A DNA stretch of 64,000 nt, taken from contig NZ_JBOEGM010000002.1 of assembly GCF_050633425.1 (NCBI RefSeq), forward strand, positions 1-64,000, read 5' to 3'. Source of the stretch: Pelagimonas sp050633425 (lineage in GTDB: Bacteria > Pseudomonadota > Alphaproteobacteria > Rhodobacterales > Rhodobacteraceae). Position numbers and translations under genes: made by a program. Positions 8,810-17,876 of this stretch are shown in pieces. The notes beneath the pieces were generated by a model. It saw only the letters and a list, made by a program, of their open reading frames with translations, was not told the origin of the DNA and searched no databases. The stretch's first letter is position 1. Each line of letters opens with the position of its first letter.

Positions 8810-10009
8810 ATGAAAACCGAGCTTCAAACGGCAAGTACAATTCGACGGCCCGTTAGAGGTGCACAAGCGCCGCCGTTAAACAAAGACACGAGATTGCAAA
8901 CTGTTTCCATCGCTCAGCTTCCTGAACAACCGACAGCAATTGTCTTTTGCGAAGAAAATTTTGCTAAAATTGACGGCAAGACGGCCAACGGCCTTGTGCG
9001 CCATTCAGAGGCCTACAGGATCGTCTCGGTCATCGATAGCAATCACAGAGGCGATGATAGCGGGTATGTTCTTGATGGTACGATCAACAACATACCAATC
9101 CTCAAAAACCTGGAAGCCGCCGTCACCCGCGAAACAACCGTGCCGGATACCTTTATCTATGGAATGGCCCCCTCGACCGGGCGGCTTTCGGCAGCGCATC
9201 GGGGTGTCGTTCTGGATGCGATCGGGCGGGGAATGAATATCGTCAGCGGTCTGCATGAATATCTAAGCGACGACGCCGAAATTGCACGAGCCGCAGTGCT
9301 GAAACAGGTCACCATCCGCGACATACGCAAACCCAAACGAAGCAAAGATATGCGGTTATTTGATGGCAGCGTCGCAAATGTTGATGCGCTTCGCATCGCC
9401 GTTCTCGGGACCGATTGCGCCATCGGCAAGCGGACAACAGCGACAGTTCTGGCCCGTGTTTTGAACGCAAATGGCATCAAAACTGTTTTGGTAGGTACTG
9501 GCCAGACTGGCCTGATGCAGGGGGCAAAATATGGTGTGGCTATGGACGCCTTACCGCCGCAGTTCTGTTGCGGCGAACTTGAGGGCGCGATCGTTTCAGC
9601 TTCAGATGCAGAACAACCCGATGTCATTTTGATTGAAGGCCAAGGTGCGTTGAGCCATCCCGCGTTCTGTACATCTGCCTTTATCTTGCGTGGTAGCCAG
9701 CCGGACGCCGTCATACTTCAACACGCCCCCAAACGCACGTTTCGCTGTGATTTTCCCAACATGCCAATGCCCACCCCTGCACGTGAGATTTCTTTGATCG
9801 AGGCGTTTTCTGACACCAAGGTCATCGGCCTCACACTTAATCACGAGGGGATGTCTGAAGCCGAGATCACAGACACGATTGCCGATCAAACCGAGAAACT
9901 CGGGCTTCCTGTGACTGATGCCCTGAGCAGACCAGAATTAGAACTGTTGGCAATGGTAGTCGCGGCTTTCCCTGGCCAGAAAGACGAAACGCCCATGGTC
10001 GCGATTTGA
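8810..10009 (+). CDS. DUF1611 family P-loop protein (DgcN-like)
   Basis: A 399-residue DUF1611 protein. It has a Rossmann-like N-terminal half (about 60-180) and a P-loop half with GTDCAIGKRTTAT at about 200-212, followed by VGTGQTGLMQGA and the acidic DVILIEGQGALSHP. An AAGGAAATAAG site precedes the ATG. Members of DUF1611 include DgcN, described as an N-acyltransferase acting on D-glutamate in marine bacteria together with the racemase DgcA. Here the partner that overlaps the 3' end is instead a PLP-dependent alanine-racemase-fold enzyme, so a role in D-amino acid conversion is inferred, with the substrate unknown. Confidence 0.8.
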   Translation: MKTELQTASTIRRPVRGAQAPPLNKDTRLQTVSIAQLPEQPTAIVFCEENFAKIDGKTANGLVRHSEAYRIVSVIDSNHRGDDSGYVLDGTINNIPILKNLEAAVTRETTVPDTFIYGMAPSTGRLSAAHRGVVLDAIGRGMNIVSGLHEYLSDDAEIARAAVLKQVTIRDIRKPKRSKDMRLFDGSVANVDALRIAVLGTDCAIGKRTTATVLARVLNANGIKTVLVGTGQTGLMQGAKYGVAMDALPPQFCCGELEGAIVSASDAEQPDVILIEGQGALSHPAFCTSAFILRGSQPDAVILQHAPKRTFRCDFPNMPMPTPAREISLIEAFSDTKVIGLTLNHEGMSEAEITDTIADQTEKLGLPVTDALSRPELELLAMVVAAFPGQKDETPMVAI

Positions 10010-11127
10010 AGTGCCCACGCATAGATGTCGATCTGCGCAAGGTACGCCACAATACGTGGGCTATTGTTGAAAGGTTGAAGGTACGCGGAATTGGTGTGAC
10101 TGCGGTAACCAAAGCCGTGTGTGGTCACCCATCCATCGCCAGAGCCATGCTTGACGGTGGTGCGGCAGGTCTCGCTGAACCGCGGATGAGCAACGTGATA
10201 CGATTGCGCCAAGCTGGTATGACTTGCCCGGTTACTCTGATCCGAACACCAATGCTGAGCCAAGTCGATGATGTCGTCTACTTCTGTGAAGCGAGCTATA
10301 ACACAGAGCTGACTGTGATCGCCGCCTTGGCCGCTTCAGCACTTAAGCAAAACAAAGTTCATGGCGTTATCTTGATGGTTGAAATGGGGGATGGGCGTGA
10401 AGGGATCATACCACACAGCCTTGGCGAGATTGCACAGCAGGTGGTGGCCATGCCCGGTGTGGCGTTGCAAGGTATCGGGGCCAACTTCGCGTGTCTGAGC
10501 AACATTGCTCCGACCACGCAACAAATGCGGGATTTGTCTGCTCTTGCGACCGATGTCGAGGGGCAGTGTGGTCCGTTCCTTCAAACTGTATCCGGTGGCA
10601 ACTCGGCAAATTTGCCTTGGGCGCTTGAGGAACGTGCAACTGGCCGGATCAACGATCTGCGTATCGGGGAGGCAATACTGCTTGGGGTCGATCCAATCAC
10701 AGGGGACCACATAGGAGGTATGTTTCGAGATGCCTTCACGCTTGTCGCTGAAGTGATCGAGACAAACGCCAAATCTATGCAACCACTACTCTGTCATTCT
10801 GATCATTCCGTTGCGAAAATTCACCTTGTTCCTGAGACATCGAAAGCAACGCGAATAATTCTTGGTATTGGACACCAAGACACCGACACGGCAGGGCTTT
10901 CGATGTCGCAAGGCAATACTTTTATTGGCGCAACAAGCGATCACCTTATCATCGGTACGAATGATGCGAGGCTCTGTGTTGGATCGGAAATGCGATTTCA
11001 GATGAATTATAGCGCTTTGATGCGTGCCATGGCTGCGCCTGACACGCGCGCAAATCTTAGCGGTGACCACCCTGCGCCGACAAAACGCGGTGCCCAAGGC
11101 CCAAGTAGTTACCTAGCCTTAGTTTGA
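10006..11127 (+). CDS. alanine/ornithine racemase family PLP enzyme
   Basis: A 373-residue fold-III PLP enzyme. The N-terminal barrel begins PRIDVDLRKVRHNTWAIVERL and carries the PLP lysine in VTAVTKAVCG (about K36), followed by EPRMSNVIRLRQAG. GGNSANLPWALEE and INDLRIGEAILLG match the ornithine-racemase/YhfX-like branch rather than classical Alr. The only in-frame start upstream of the conserved region is TTG at 10006, whose last bases form the TGA of the DUF1611 gene, so translation is probably coupled. It likely interconverts an L- and D-amino acid that the DUF1611 partner acylates, or the reverse; the substrate is not known. Confidence 0.8.
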   Translation: MKCPRIDVDLRKVRHNTWAIVERLKVRGIGVTAVTKAVCGHPSIARAMLDGGAAGLAEPRMSNVIRLRQAGMTCPVTLIRTPMLSQVDDVVYFCEASYNTELTVIAALAASALKQNKVHGVILMVEMGDGREGIIPHSLGEIAQQVVAMPGVALQGIGANFACLSNIAPTTQQMRDLSALATDVEGQCGPFLQTVSGGNSANLPWALEERATGRINDLRIGEAILLGVDPITGDHIGGMFRDAFTLVAEVIETNAKSMQPLLCHSDHSVAKIHLVPETSKATRIILGIGHQDTDTAGLSMSQGNTFIGATSDHLIIGTNDARLCVGSEMRFQMNYSALMRAMAAPDTRANLSGDHPAPTKRGAQGPSSYLALV

Positions 11128-11174
11128 GCGTTTTTGTTGAGAAATCTAAGTGAAACCGAAAAGGAAATTGCCAC

Positions 11175-11360
11175 TTGGCAAATCTAAAAAATACAAGCGT
11201 GTTCAGAGCACAGCGCCCCAAACTTGAGACCGCGATGGACAAGACGACCCGTGTTGCTCGAAAGATGATCGAAGAAGAAGAAGAGCAGCGAAAAGCCAAA
11301 ATCGACTATCTTCGCAATGCGCGCCTCGAACGAGACACGATCACTCCAACAAAGCCCTAG
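11175..11360 (+). CDS. small highly charged protein, 61 residues
   Basis: A basic/acidic helical small protein (FRAQRPKLETAMDKTTRVAR then MIEEEEEQRKAKIDYLRNAR). A TTG start at 11175 lies about nine bases after AAGGAA. The composition predicts a coiled or amphipathic helix and I recall similar 50-70 residue proteins in roseobacters. It follows the racemase by 47 bases and may be co-transcribed. Function unknown. Confidence 0.55.
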   Translation: MANLKNTSVFRAQRPKLETAMDKTTRVARKMIEEEEEQRKAKIDYLRNARLERDTITPTKP

Positions 11361-11471
11361 TTTCAGTCATCAGACAAAGTTTTCCATGGCCGTCATAATA
11401 TGATTGCACTCCTGCTGGGCGTGCAGTTCTCGCTGTAGTGGTTCAACAACAAGTTCGAAAAGGACTTACCC

Positions 11472-11753
11472 ATGACACAAGAAGACGAAAGCGCAACAAA
11501 AGTCCATTACATCTGCCAGACTTATGTGGAACAAAAGCCCGGCCGTGGCGGGCAAGCAGGCCTGAAGATTGGCAAGCAGTTTCAGTATTCAACTGCAGCA
11601 GAAGCTCAAAACAGAGCCGAACGCGAAGCCCAGTCCGAGGACTGTGCCGGTGCCGATGCCTATGTGATTGTGGAAGACCCAAACAGTGGCGAAGTCGGAT
11701 CACCGAGCTTCCTTGTTAGGATTGGAAATGTCCCGGAATTTGATGATTTCTAG
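11472..11753 (+). CDS. conserved-looking small protein, 93 residues
   Basis: A soluble acidic protein with the segment KVHYICQTYVEQKPGRGG, an alanine/glutamate-rich helix (AAEAQNRAEREAQ) and a two-cysteine spacing (C near residue 15 and C near 58). AAGGA lies nine bases upstream of the ATG. It reads like a single compact alpha/beta domain. No function can be given. It is the last well-formed gene before the decayed stretch. Confidence 0.6.
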   Translation: MTQEDESATKVHYICQTYVEQKPGRGGQAGLKIGKQFQYSTAAEAQNRAEREAQSEDCAGADAYVIVEDPNSGEVGSPSFLVRIGNVPEFDDF

Positions 11754-11986
11754 AACGTCGGAACTGACCTGACCGAAGGCCGGTCCACAAATCATTTCTT
11801 CACAATTAGCTGAGCTCAAGAAGATAAGCGGCCATTAGTCATGCAGCAGCAAAAGGGCGCTTTGTTCCGTACTACCGATCTCCAACCCACCAAAATGCTG
11901 CAACTATGCGCCAACGGCAGCGTTAGGAAAACCGCACTGCAGCATCAGGACCTTGGGCCCAAAGTCTGGTCAGGGCCGTGACCGAA
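11754..11986. other. non-coding, no gene recognised
   Basis: Short gap between the 93-residue protein and the minus-strand orphan genes. Nothing recognisable is seen. Confidence 0.4.
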
Positions 11987-12421
11987 TTACTGATCTTTGA
12001 TTTCCGAACAATGGCCATCGACAAAGGAAAATGTCCGTAGCCCAGGCAAATCCTGTTGTATCTGTGGAAGAGTAATCCCCTCGGGTACGGTGGTTTCTCC
12101 AGTTATCCCGAGCATATCGGCCTCCTCTTCTATGAGGCTATGCAACTGACGAAGGTTCGTACGACGCGCGACAAATAGAGTCATAGGGTTCTTAACAAAT
12201 AACCCAAGTACTCTCGCCCCAACCAGCACCCACTCGTTGTGACCCACAGAGCACCGAAATGTCTTAGCTACTGCTTCCGCTGAGAGAGGCTCGCCAAAAC
12301 CACCAACGCCGGGAATGGTGCCAGCATCAGATGGATACATGCTGACAATGGCTTCAGCTGCCTGGGGTTCAAGGACGCTTCCCACATCTTCGAAAGTCTC
12401 AAGATGACCGGTCCATACCAC
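11987..12421 (-). CDS. hypothetical protein, 144 residues (possibly frame-shifted partner)
   Basis: A minus-strand frame starting at a GTG and running for 144 residues (TGHLETFEDVGSVLEPQAAE, then FVARRTNLRQLHSLIEEEAD). It overlaps the end of the upstream minus-strand gene (12399-12596) by 23 bases in another frame and has no ribosome binding site of its own. The two may be one gene broken by a single frameshift near 12400-12421, or two coupled genes. No family recognised. Confidence 0.4.
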   Translation of the reverse strand: MVWTGHLETFEDVGSVLEPQAAEAIVSMYPSDAGTIPGVGGFGEPLSAEAVAKTFRCSVGHNEWVLVGARVLGLFVKNPMTLFVARRTNLRQLHSLIEEEADMLGITGETTVPEGITLPQIQQDLPGLRTFSFVDGHCSEIKDQ

Positions 12422-12596
12422 CGGGCAGGACAGGTGACTTAAATTTTTTGTCCCAAGTCTCTAAGGGTTCCAAATAGATCGTGAGGATATAGAGGCCTTC
12501 GGTCGGTTGGAGACACTCCGCCACGACTTGGTCGCGGGCAATGGACAATGACTGCTTTTTGTCCTTAAGCGCATCGTTTAATTCACTAATTTCCAA
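12399..12596 (-). CDS. hypothetical protein, 65 residues (possibly N-terminal half of a broken gene)
   Basis: Minus-strand frame beginning with TTG shortly after an in-frame stop; residues run EISELNDALKDKKQSLSIAR and LYILTIYLEPLETWDKKFKS. It ends 23 bases inside the following frame (11987-12421). The beta-rich part LYILTIYLEPLETWD looks like real protein sequence, which favours one original gene of about 200 residues with a frameshift. Function unknown. Confidence 0.35.
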   Translation of the reverse strand: MEISELNDALKDKKQSLSIARDQVVAECLQPTEGLYILTIYLEPLETWDKKFKSPVLPGGMDRSS

Positions 12597-12973
12597 TCCA
12601 GCCTATTGGTTTTTTTGATTAAACGTCTATTGCAGGCGCGAAGATGTCAAACTTCATACAACAACTCGAAGTATCACGGAAACTCAGTTTCTATTCGGTA
12701 TTGATTGCTCAGCTGCGCTGTAGTTTTGAGCGTCCGCTTTGGGAAGCTGCGATAACGGCATCAAGAATGCGTGCGAGCGGCGGCCATGGGCCGTGATTTG
12801 CGCCAACAATACCGCGCCCGCTTTATTCGAAACGTATTCTCGGAAAGTCCTGAAATTCAGGGTTTTTTCATATCTCGATTTGCTAAATTTCTGCTTGTCC
12901 GCACAATATCCCAAAAGTAGAAATTAGACGAAACAGATTGGGGGGTGGCAACGCCTCCGGGGGAGATTTTGCA
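12597..12973. other. non-coding, no gene recognised
   Basis: A lower-GC gap between the minus-strand orphan pair and a plus-strand orphan gene. Frames on both strands at 12684-12927 mirror each other and have no start signal. Confidence 0.4.
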
Positions 12974-13420
12974 ATGGCACAGGTTTGGTGCGCCAATATA
13001 TTCGGGAACATGTCGGCCTTTGCAACTTACGAATGCCTCCAATCAACATCCGAAGAACGCCAAACGCTTATGCAGTTTGCGGCACGAAACCGTTTTGGGC
13101 ACGAACTTTCGGCCGAGGATTTTCCCTCGCGGATTACGTCGATGGACACGCCGCCAAGACAATTGAAGCCATACGCCTTCATCAGTGGACGGATTCCGAT
13201 GGTCTCGCCGACATTAGCCGACTTGCTGAAAGGCCTCGATATCGGGAGGTCCGCCGAAGACGACGATCTTGCCGTGACTGCCGACGCGCTGAACGGTGCT
13301 GATTTTTGGGTTGAAAGCAAGTTCTCTGACACAGTGTTTTTCTCAGCGCGGTTTGAGAAACTGATGTCTGAAAATGGCTTGCGAGACCTGATCCGGCTGA
13401 AGTCTGTCAGGGTTGTCTAG
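12974..13420 (+). CDS. small orphan protein resembling imm11/DUF1629-type immunity proteins
   Basis: A 148-residue soluble protein. The ATG at 12974 follows GGGGGAG, so this start is preferred over an upstream TTG at 12938. The C-terminal third, FWVESKFSDTVFFSARFEKL followed by GLRDLIRLKSVRVV, resembles the ending of imm11-like immunity proteins, in which a similar FxSxxFxxxL helix precedes a final strand. No toxin gene is next to it, so it would be an orphan. The family link is a weak impression from pattern, not a search. Confidence 0.4.
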   Translation: MAQVWCANIFGNMSAFATYECLQSTSEERQTLMQFAARNRFGHELSAEDFPSRITSMDTPPRQLKPYAFISGRIPMVSPTLADLLKGLDIGRSAEDDDLAVTADALNGADFWVESKFSDTVFFSARFEKLMSENGLRDLIRLKSVRVV

Positions 13421-14223
13421 TTCAGGGCCTGCCGAATTCTCGGTTCGGAGGCCGGAAGTTTTTATGTGATTTGCGCAAATTCCTCCTCAAATCGCGCCAT
13501 ACTCCCTATATCTGCATTATCACGAAAAGAGGTTTTTTGCGCGCTGGGGCCTTATGGTGTTGGAGGACTCTTCTAATCGGCCGAAAACTAAGTCTGTTTT
13601 CTTCGTGCTGCCATCTAGCACTGTCACCAAGCAGTCGTCGTTACTCGCGATCGCACCAATGGTAACTTTATCCCGCATTGTCGCACGTCGCTAACTGGAA
13701 CTGCAGCGCAATGCACGAATGGCCGTTCTGGTGAAGCTGCACCGCGGCATAGTAGCGGTCGCTAGAGGTCGGCTGTGGGCCGTTACGATGCCCTGCCTAG
13801 AGCGTTGCGCCGCCCCATCACGCTATGAATGGGAATTTGGCCGGGGACGCCCCACACCCCGATTATTGACAAGAGAGCCATGGGTGTCGAGCCCGTGAAG
13901 GGCAATCGACTCAAAGGGAAATCAGAAGAACGTTCGTTAGCTTTCTTGGCAAGTGAACTAGAAGATGCACCGATTTGCGCTACCCGAAATATGGTTACGC
14001 GTTCGTCAGTAATTGTTTAACGATCAAGCGCCTCCCCGGCGTTAGGGGCAGACACGTAGTTCTCAGCGTTACCTGCAGTCTATCACTATGGGTAGGACAT
14101 CCGGACTCAACTTATCGATTTTCCACCTAATTCAAATCGCCATTCATCCTGGGGGCGAAATGCGGTTTTGAACTTTCATGAACCTCACCGAGTCTTTCTG
14201 TAACGCAAGAGAAAGGAACCAAG
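13421..14223. other. 0.8 kb without a recognisable gene
   Basis: Only short frames without ribosome binding sites are present (for example 13471-13665 and 13829-14020, plus strand). The segment lies between an orphan immunity-like gene and a wrecked mobilisation gene and is probably remnant accessory DNA. Confidence 0.45.
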
Positions 14224-15085
14224 TTGGCCTATCAATTCTTCCATATCGAAACATACTCAACGGCTCAGACAAAGGTTAAGGGGACGGACAACCGTTTCAG
14301 CTCATCCGCTCGGGTTTTCGGAGAGGCACGGCGAGCGCCTAAATATTCCGGCAATGTTGGAAAGGCCGGAAAGGTCTACCGCCTTGGAGGGAAAGAAAGC
14401 GTAGCCCAACTTAAGTTTCGGCATACCGCCTTGCAGAAAGACCTGAAGGAAACGATCAACCGCAAAGATGGCAGCACCTATGAGCACAAGCTGCTCAACA
14501 TATTAACCAGACTGCCATCCCTGCATTGCCAAAGCCTCAGCTGCAAAACCGCCCTAAAAAGCCCGAACAACCACGCTCGTCTAAAGACCGTGAAACGCAG
14601 CGCAAGAATAAGATAAAACGCGCGGCTCAACTGGCAGAGTGCGAAAAGCAGTGTCGTGGTGTTGAGGCCCACAATGCCCTGTTGCTGTCGGACTGAAATA
14701 CGGCCACGCTGCGCACCTCAAATCCGAACGCAAACAACGCGGCACGAAGGAAAAACGCGCGAAGGCTGGCGACGGATATTGAGAAGGCTGAGAAGGATCG
14801 TATTCGTATCGACCATGAAATCGACATGGTCGAAGACATCAAGGCCACGCGTTCAAATGCGCTGGCGGAATTGGCCAACGAAAAGGCAGGTTTCGACGAC
14901 TGGTTGAAGTCATTGAGACACTGCTCACCCAACTAGAGACAGGCGAAGCGACCATCTCGGGCGACGCAATCCAAATGCAAGAACCGCCCAGCTTTCTCAA
15001 ACGCCGATTCCAAAAGAAGGCCCATGAAAGCAGTACGATTGCTGTTTTCAGACGGTGTGTTTGGCTAGATTGTCCGGAGTATTGA
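14224..15085 (+). pseudogene. decayed plasmid mobilisation relaxase (MobA/MobL-like)
   Basis: The N-terminus reads MAYQFFHIETYS from a TTG at 14224 behind AAGGA, then FGEARRAPKYS and ETINRKDGSTYEHKL. This matches what I recall of alphaproteobacterial plasmid mobilisation proteins. The catalytic histidine region that should follow is missing. From about 14508 another frame continues with a charged coiled coil (RETQRKNKIKRAAQLAE), interrupted by a TGA at 14694-14696, then EKAEKDRIRIDHEIDMVEDI to a TAG at 14934-14936. A third frame from about 14909 continues VIETLLTQLETGEATISGDA to 15085. At least one deletion, one stop and two frame changes show that it is dead. It implies past integration of plasmid DNA. 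Confidence 0.65.
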
Positions 15086-15541
15086 CGAAGGCCGCAACCT
15101 GACCGAAACCACGTCGGTAGCCTCTGAGCCTGAACTATAAGAGGTATTCAAAAGGCCCATGGCCGACTTTGATCGATGGTTGCGATGCTGCTTTTCGAAA
15201 GCTGCCTTTGGACTGCAGTACAAATTAAGGTTTCAAAACCGCAAAATTATTCCACAATCTCATTGCAGCACAAGCCGATCAAGGTTGCGCACCTTCGTGA
15301 GTCGAGACAACCTCGTGGTAAAGTGCCCACGTCTTTTCAACATTGCCGAGGGCAACCTGGTTCAGCACTTGCAACAACACGAGTGACCGGGAGTTACTCC
15401 GCCCTTGTCGAATTCCCGCCTGCTCACTTGCTTTGGGTACCTGCTGGGGGGCAAATTTTCTACACATGGCACTGGCAATCAGACTGCCAGCGCTGTTGGT
15501 GTTCTTCAACCGTCCTGCCCAAAGGCACGCGGGAAAACGCC
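15086..15541. other. non-coding, no gene recognised
   Basis: Gap between the mobilisation pseudogene and the 3' end of kdgD. A minus-strand frame (15279-15509) contains VLNQVALGNVEKTWALYHEV, which looks partly protein-like, but there is no start signal and no family can be named. Confidence 0.4.
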
Positions 15542-16444
15542 TCAGCTATGGGCGTCAATGAGAGCCTGAAGCACCTCTTCTTCAGCGGCTGTCAGATCGG
15601 TTAAAGGAGACCTAACAGGACCGGCATCATAGCCCAGCAGTCTCACACCGGCCTTGATGGCAGACACTGCATAGCCTTTGCGCCGCGAACGCAATTCCAT
15701 GAATGGATAGAAAAAGCTGTTGAGAATACTTTCGCAGGTGTCTCGGTCGCCAGAGATCAGCGCCGCATAGAACCGATTGGCCAGCTCGGGGACAAAGTTG
15801 AAGACTGCGGATGAGTACGTTGAGAAACCAGCGCCCATATAGGCTTCGGCAAACAACTCTGCCGTTGGCATTCCGCCTAAATATGTGAGGCGATCCCCCA
15901 TTTTGGCGGTGATTTGCCGAACCCCTCCTATGTCGCCGGTCCCGTCTTTAAAGCCAATCAAATTGGGGCAAACGTCGCAGAGGCGGGCTATTGTATCGGC
16001 TGAATATTGGGCATTGTCGCGGTTGTAGATCATCACGCCGATGTCAACCGCATCGCAAATCGCCTTAGCATGGGCGAACAACCCTTCTTGAGGGGCGTCG
16101 ATCAGGTAATGGGGCAACAGTAGCAGCCCATCTGCGCCTGCGTCTTGGGACGCCTTCGCGCTCTGGATGGCCATTTCAGTGCCGTAGCCGCACCCGGCCA
16201 CGATCGGGGTGCCATTGGCCGAGGCCTTGGCCGCTGACACGATCTTCGGCACTTCGTCGGGCGTAAGCGAGAAGAATTCGCCAGTCCCGCCCGCGGCAAA
16301 CAGCACCGTTGCGCCATAGCCGGATAGCCAGTCCAAATGCGCCTCATAGGCCGGTCGGTTGAATTGTCCGTTGCCGTCGAAGGGCGTTACTGGGAAAGAA
16401 AGAAGGCCGGCGCCAAGTGCAGTCTTGATGTCTTGAGGGGTCAT
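15542..16444 (-). CDS. kdgD: 5-dehydro-4-deoxyglucarate dehydratase
   Basis: A 300-residue member of the DHDPS/NAL class I aldolase family that converts 5-dehydro-4-deoxy-D-glucarate to alpha-ketoglutarate semialdehyde, CO2 and water. The family signature AAGGTGEFFSLTP (about 50-62), the tyrosine in MIYNRDN (about 140) and the Schiff-base lysine in LIGFKDGTGD (about 166) are all present. Length is typical and GGAG precedes the ATG. The next step, alpha-ketoglutarate-semialdehyde dehydrogenase, lies nearby but is a pseudogene. It belongs to aldarate or uronate breakdown with the enolase-superfamily gene at 19768. Confidence 0.9.
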   Translation of the reverse strand: MTPQDIKTALGAGLLSFPVTPFDGNGQFNRPAYEAHLDWLSGYGATVLFAAGGTGEFFSLTPDEVPKIVSAAKASANGTPIVAGCGYGTEMAIQSAKASQDAGADGLLLLPHYLIDAPQEGLFAHAKAICDAVDIGVMIYNRDNAQYSADTIARLCDVCPNLIGFKDGTGDIGGVRQITAKMGDRLTYLGGMPTAELFAEAYMGAGFSTYSSAVFNFVPELANRFYAALISGDRDTCESILNSFFYPFMELRSRRKGYAVSAIKAGVRLLGYDAGPVRSPLTDLTAAEEEVLQALIDAHS

Positions 16445-17165
16445 GAGTGCTCCATTTTTGATTTAGGTTGTGCCGTTCAGTGCGCATCCTGTTCTGCGCG
16501 GCGCGATTCCCATGATGTGGACGAAGGCGAACGACAAAAGGATGAGGGAGAGGCTGCTAGGATGACCGTCGATGCGCCAAAGTCATGTAGGAGCTTTGCC
16601 GGTGATGGCATCTGTGCCTTACGATAAGATGATCCGCAGATGCATTCGCGATGGTCGGCCATCGCTGTCCCGATTTTCGTCATAGTTTCCCACACTTATT
16701 CTTATTGCTCAGCGCGACGTACTCGGAAGCTCGCAATTGTTTCGCTGTGCGCTGGTTTGGCTGCTGCTCGAGGTACTCATATTAATCATACAAGTCAACA
16801 ATAAGTACCACTTCTAGTGCGTGTGCGAATGGCTTCAGTTGCTCAAAGGCGGTGAATTTGTGTTTGATCCGTTCGTTTTGGTGGCCAAATTTGTCTAATG
16901 GTTAAGTTTTTCTGCGGATACCTTCCGTAAAATGCCTTTGAGGCTGGTTGTGGGAGGTTGAGATTCCATGAAAATAAATATGATAACTTTGGGCGCGTAA
17001 CAGACGGAAAGGGTTGAGCCCATACCGCAAACTCAACGCGCGGTTGCTCGTGCAGAGCCGATAGGACATTCTAGTAAGAGGGCGATATGGCTAAGGATTA
17101 GCGCCTCACGGTAAACCTTCGATCGCGGAGCAAAGGGTCGACGGGGTGAAGGTCATCTCGGCTCA
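16445..17165. other. upstream region of kdgD, no intact gene
   Basis: About 0.7 kb with no complete gene. On the minus strand at 16480-16560 a short hydrophobic run (LSLILLSFAFVHIMG) may be the end of a lost membrane protein. It contains the operator-like palindrome at 16803-16813. Confidence 0.4.
16803..16813. promoter_or_regulatory. GntR-type operator-like palindrome AAGTACCACTT
   Basis: AAGT-ACC-ACTT is a perfect 4-bp-arm palindrome with the GT-N3-AC core used by FadR-type GntR regulators. Its GTACCACTT part recurs at 19655-19663, and a close form (GTCCCACTT, minus strand) occurs at 18031-18039, all in intergenic DNA around two GntR genes. Proposed to control the sugar-acid genes. Confidence 0.4.
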
Positions 17166-17169
17166 ATCC

Positions 17170-17876
17170 GCACATGGAATGCCCAATGAATGCTCGGCTG
17201 GAACCCCCAATCTGATGAGCCGCGCTTGTAAGGCCGTTCGGCTATTCCGCCGCTGAGGGGGAGGCAGTTTTTTGGAAACCATCGCGGCTGAGATGTAAGT
17301 TGGAGCCGGTCTGATCACCGAAATTGGTAGGTCTAAAACCGGTTTTCCCGAGGCGCGACTGCAAAGCGAAGGTGGTCGCACGACGTGTCAGTTGCGTCTA
17401 TTCACAGACCGCATCCGAGCGGGTGGATACCTCGATCCGGGCCTTCACACGGCTCTTCCGGGTCGGATGCCGCTGCCGCGCCCCGATCTGAAACGTGCTC
17501 AGCACCCCGTCGGACCTTTTGCGGTCTTTGGCGCATCAAACTTTCCGTTGGCTTTTTCGACTGCGGCCGGAGACAAAGTTACCGCGCGTGCGGCAGGCTG
17601 CGATTGACAAATGCCGTGTCCATTCCGGTGTCTTCAGCTTGAGCCAAGGCGGCAAGCGCGACGCGGGATCAGAAGTTTATGCCAGTCTGGAGCGCAAGGC
17701 GGTACGCATACTGGCGAACGGATTTCCGACGGGTCGAGGGTTGCCACATCATGGTGCATGGCGGGCCTTATCTCGCATCGACCAATTTCGGCCCGACGTC
17801 TGTTGGAGCTTTGTCGATCCGTCGCTTCCTGCGTCCCGTTTGCTATCACAACGGGCCGTTTGACTTACTGTCTTGA
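17170..17876 (+). pseudogene. alpha-ketoglutarate semialdehyde dehydrogenase pseudogene with internal deletion
   Basis: Fragments of a KGSADH (AldH-type) run in order but out of frame. LITEIGRSKTGFPEARLQSE begins near 17310, followed by RPDLKRAQHPVGPFAVFGAS and NFPLAFSTAAGDK to about 17605. Then comes a short HSGVFSLSQGG piece, then a jump to the C-terminus: ERKAVRILANGFPTG near 17690, MVHGGPYLAS and SIRRFLRPVCYHN to the stop at 17876. In-frame stops occur near 17240-17300. Some 200 residues including the catalytic cysteine region are missing. The enzyme would oxidise the product of KdgD, so its loss breaks the local pathway. Confidence 0.8.

Noticed and set aside
12684..12927. Pair of mirrored frames on both strands
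   Set aside because: They complement each other, lack start signals and show no protein-like pattern.
16785..16800. AATCATACAAGTCAAC as a third copy of the CTGTCATACA operator
   Set aside because: It lacks the CTG half and the inverted arm; the match is only TCATACAA.
17163..17381. 72-residue minus-strand frame over the KGSADH remnant
   Set aside because: Antisense of the pseudogene; plus-strand fragments match the aldehyde dehydrogenase in order.
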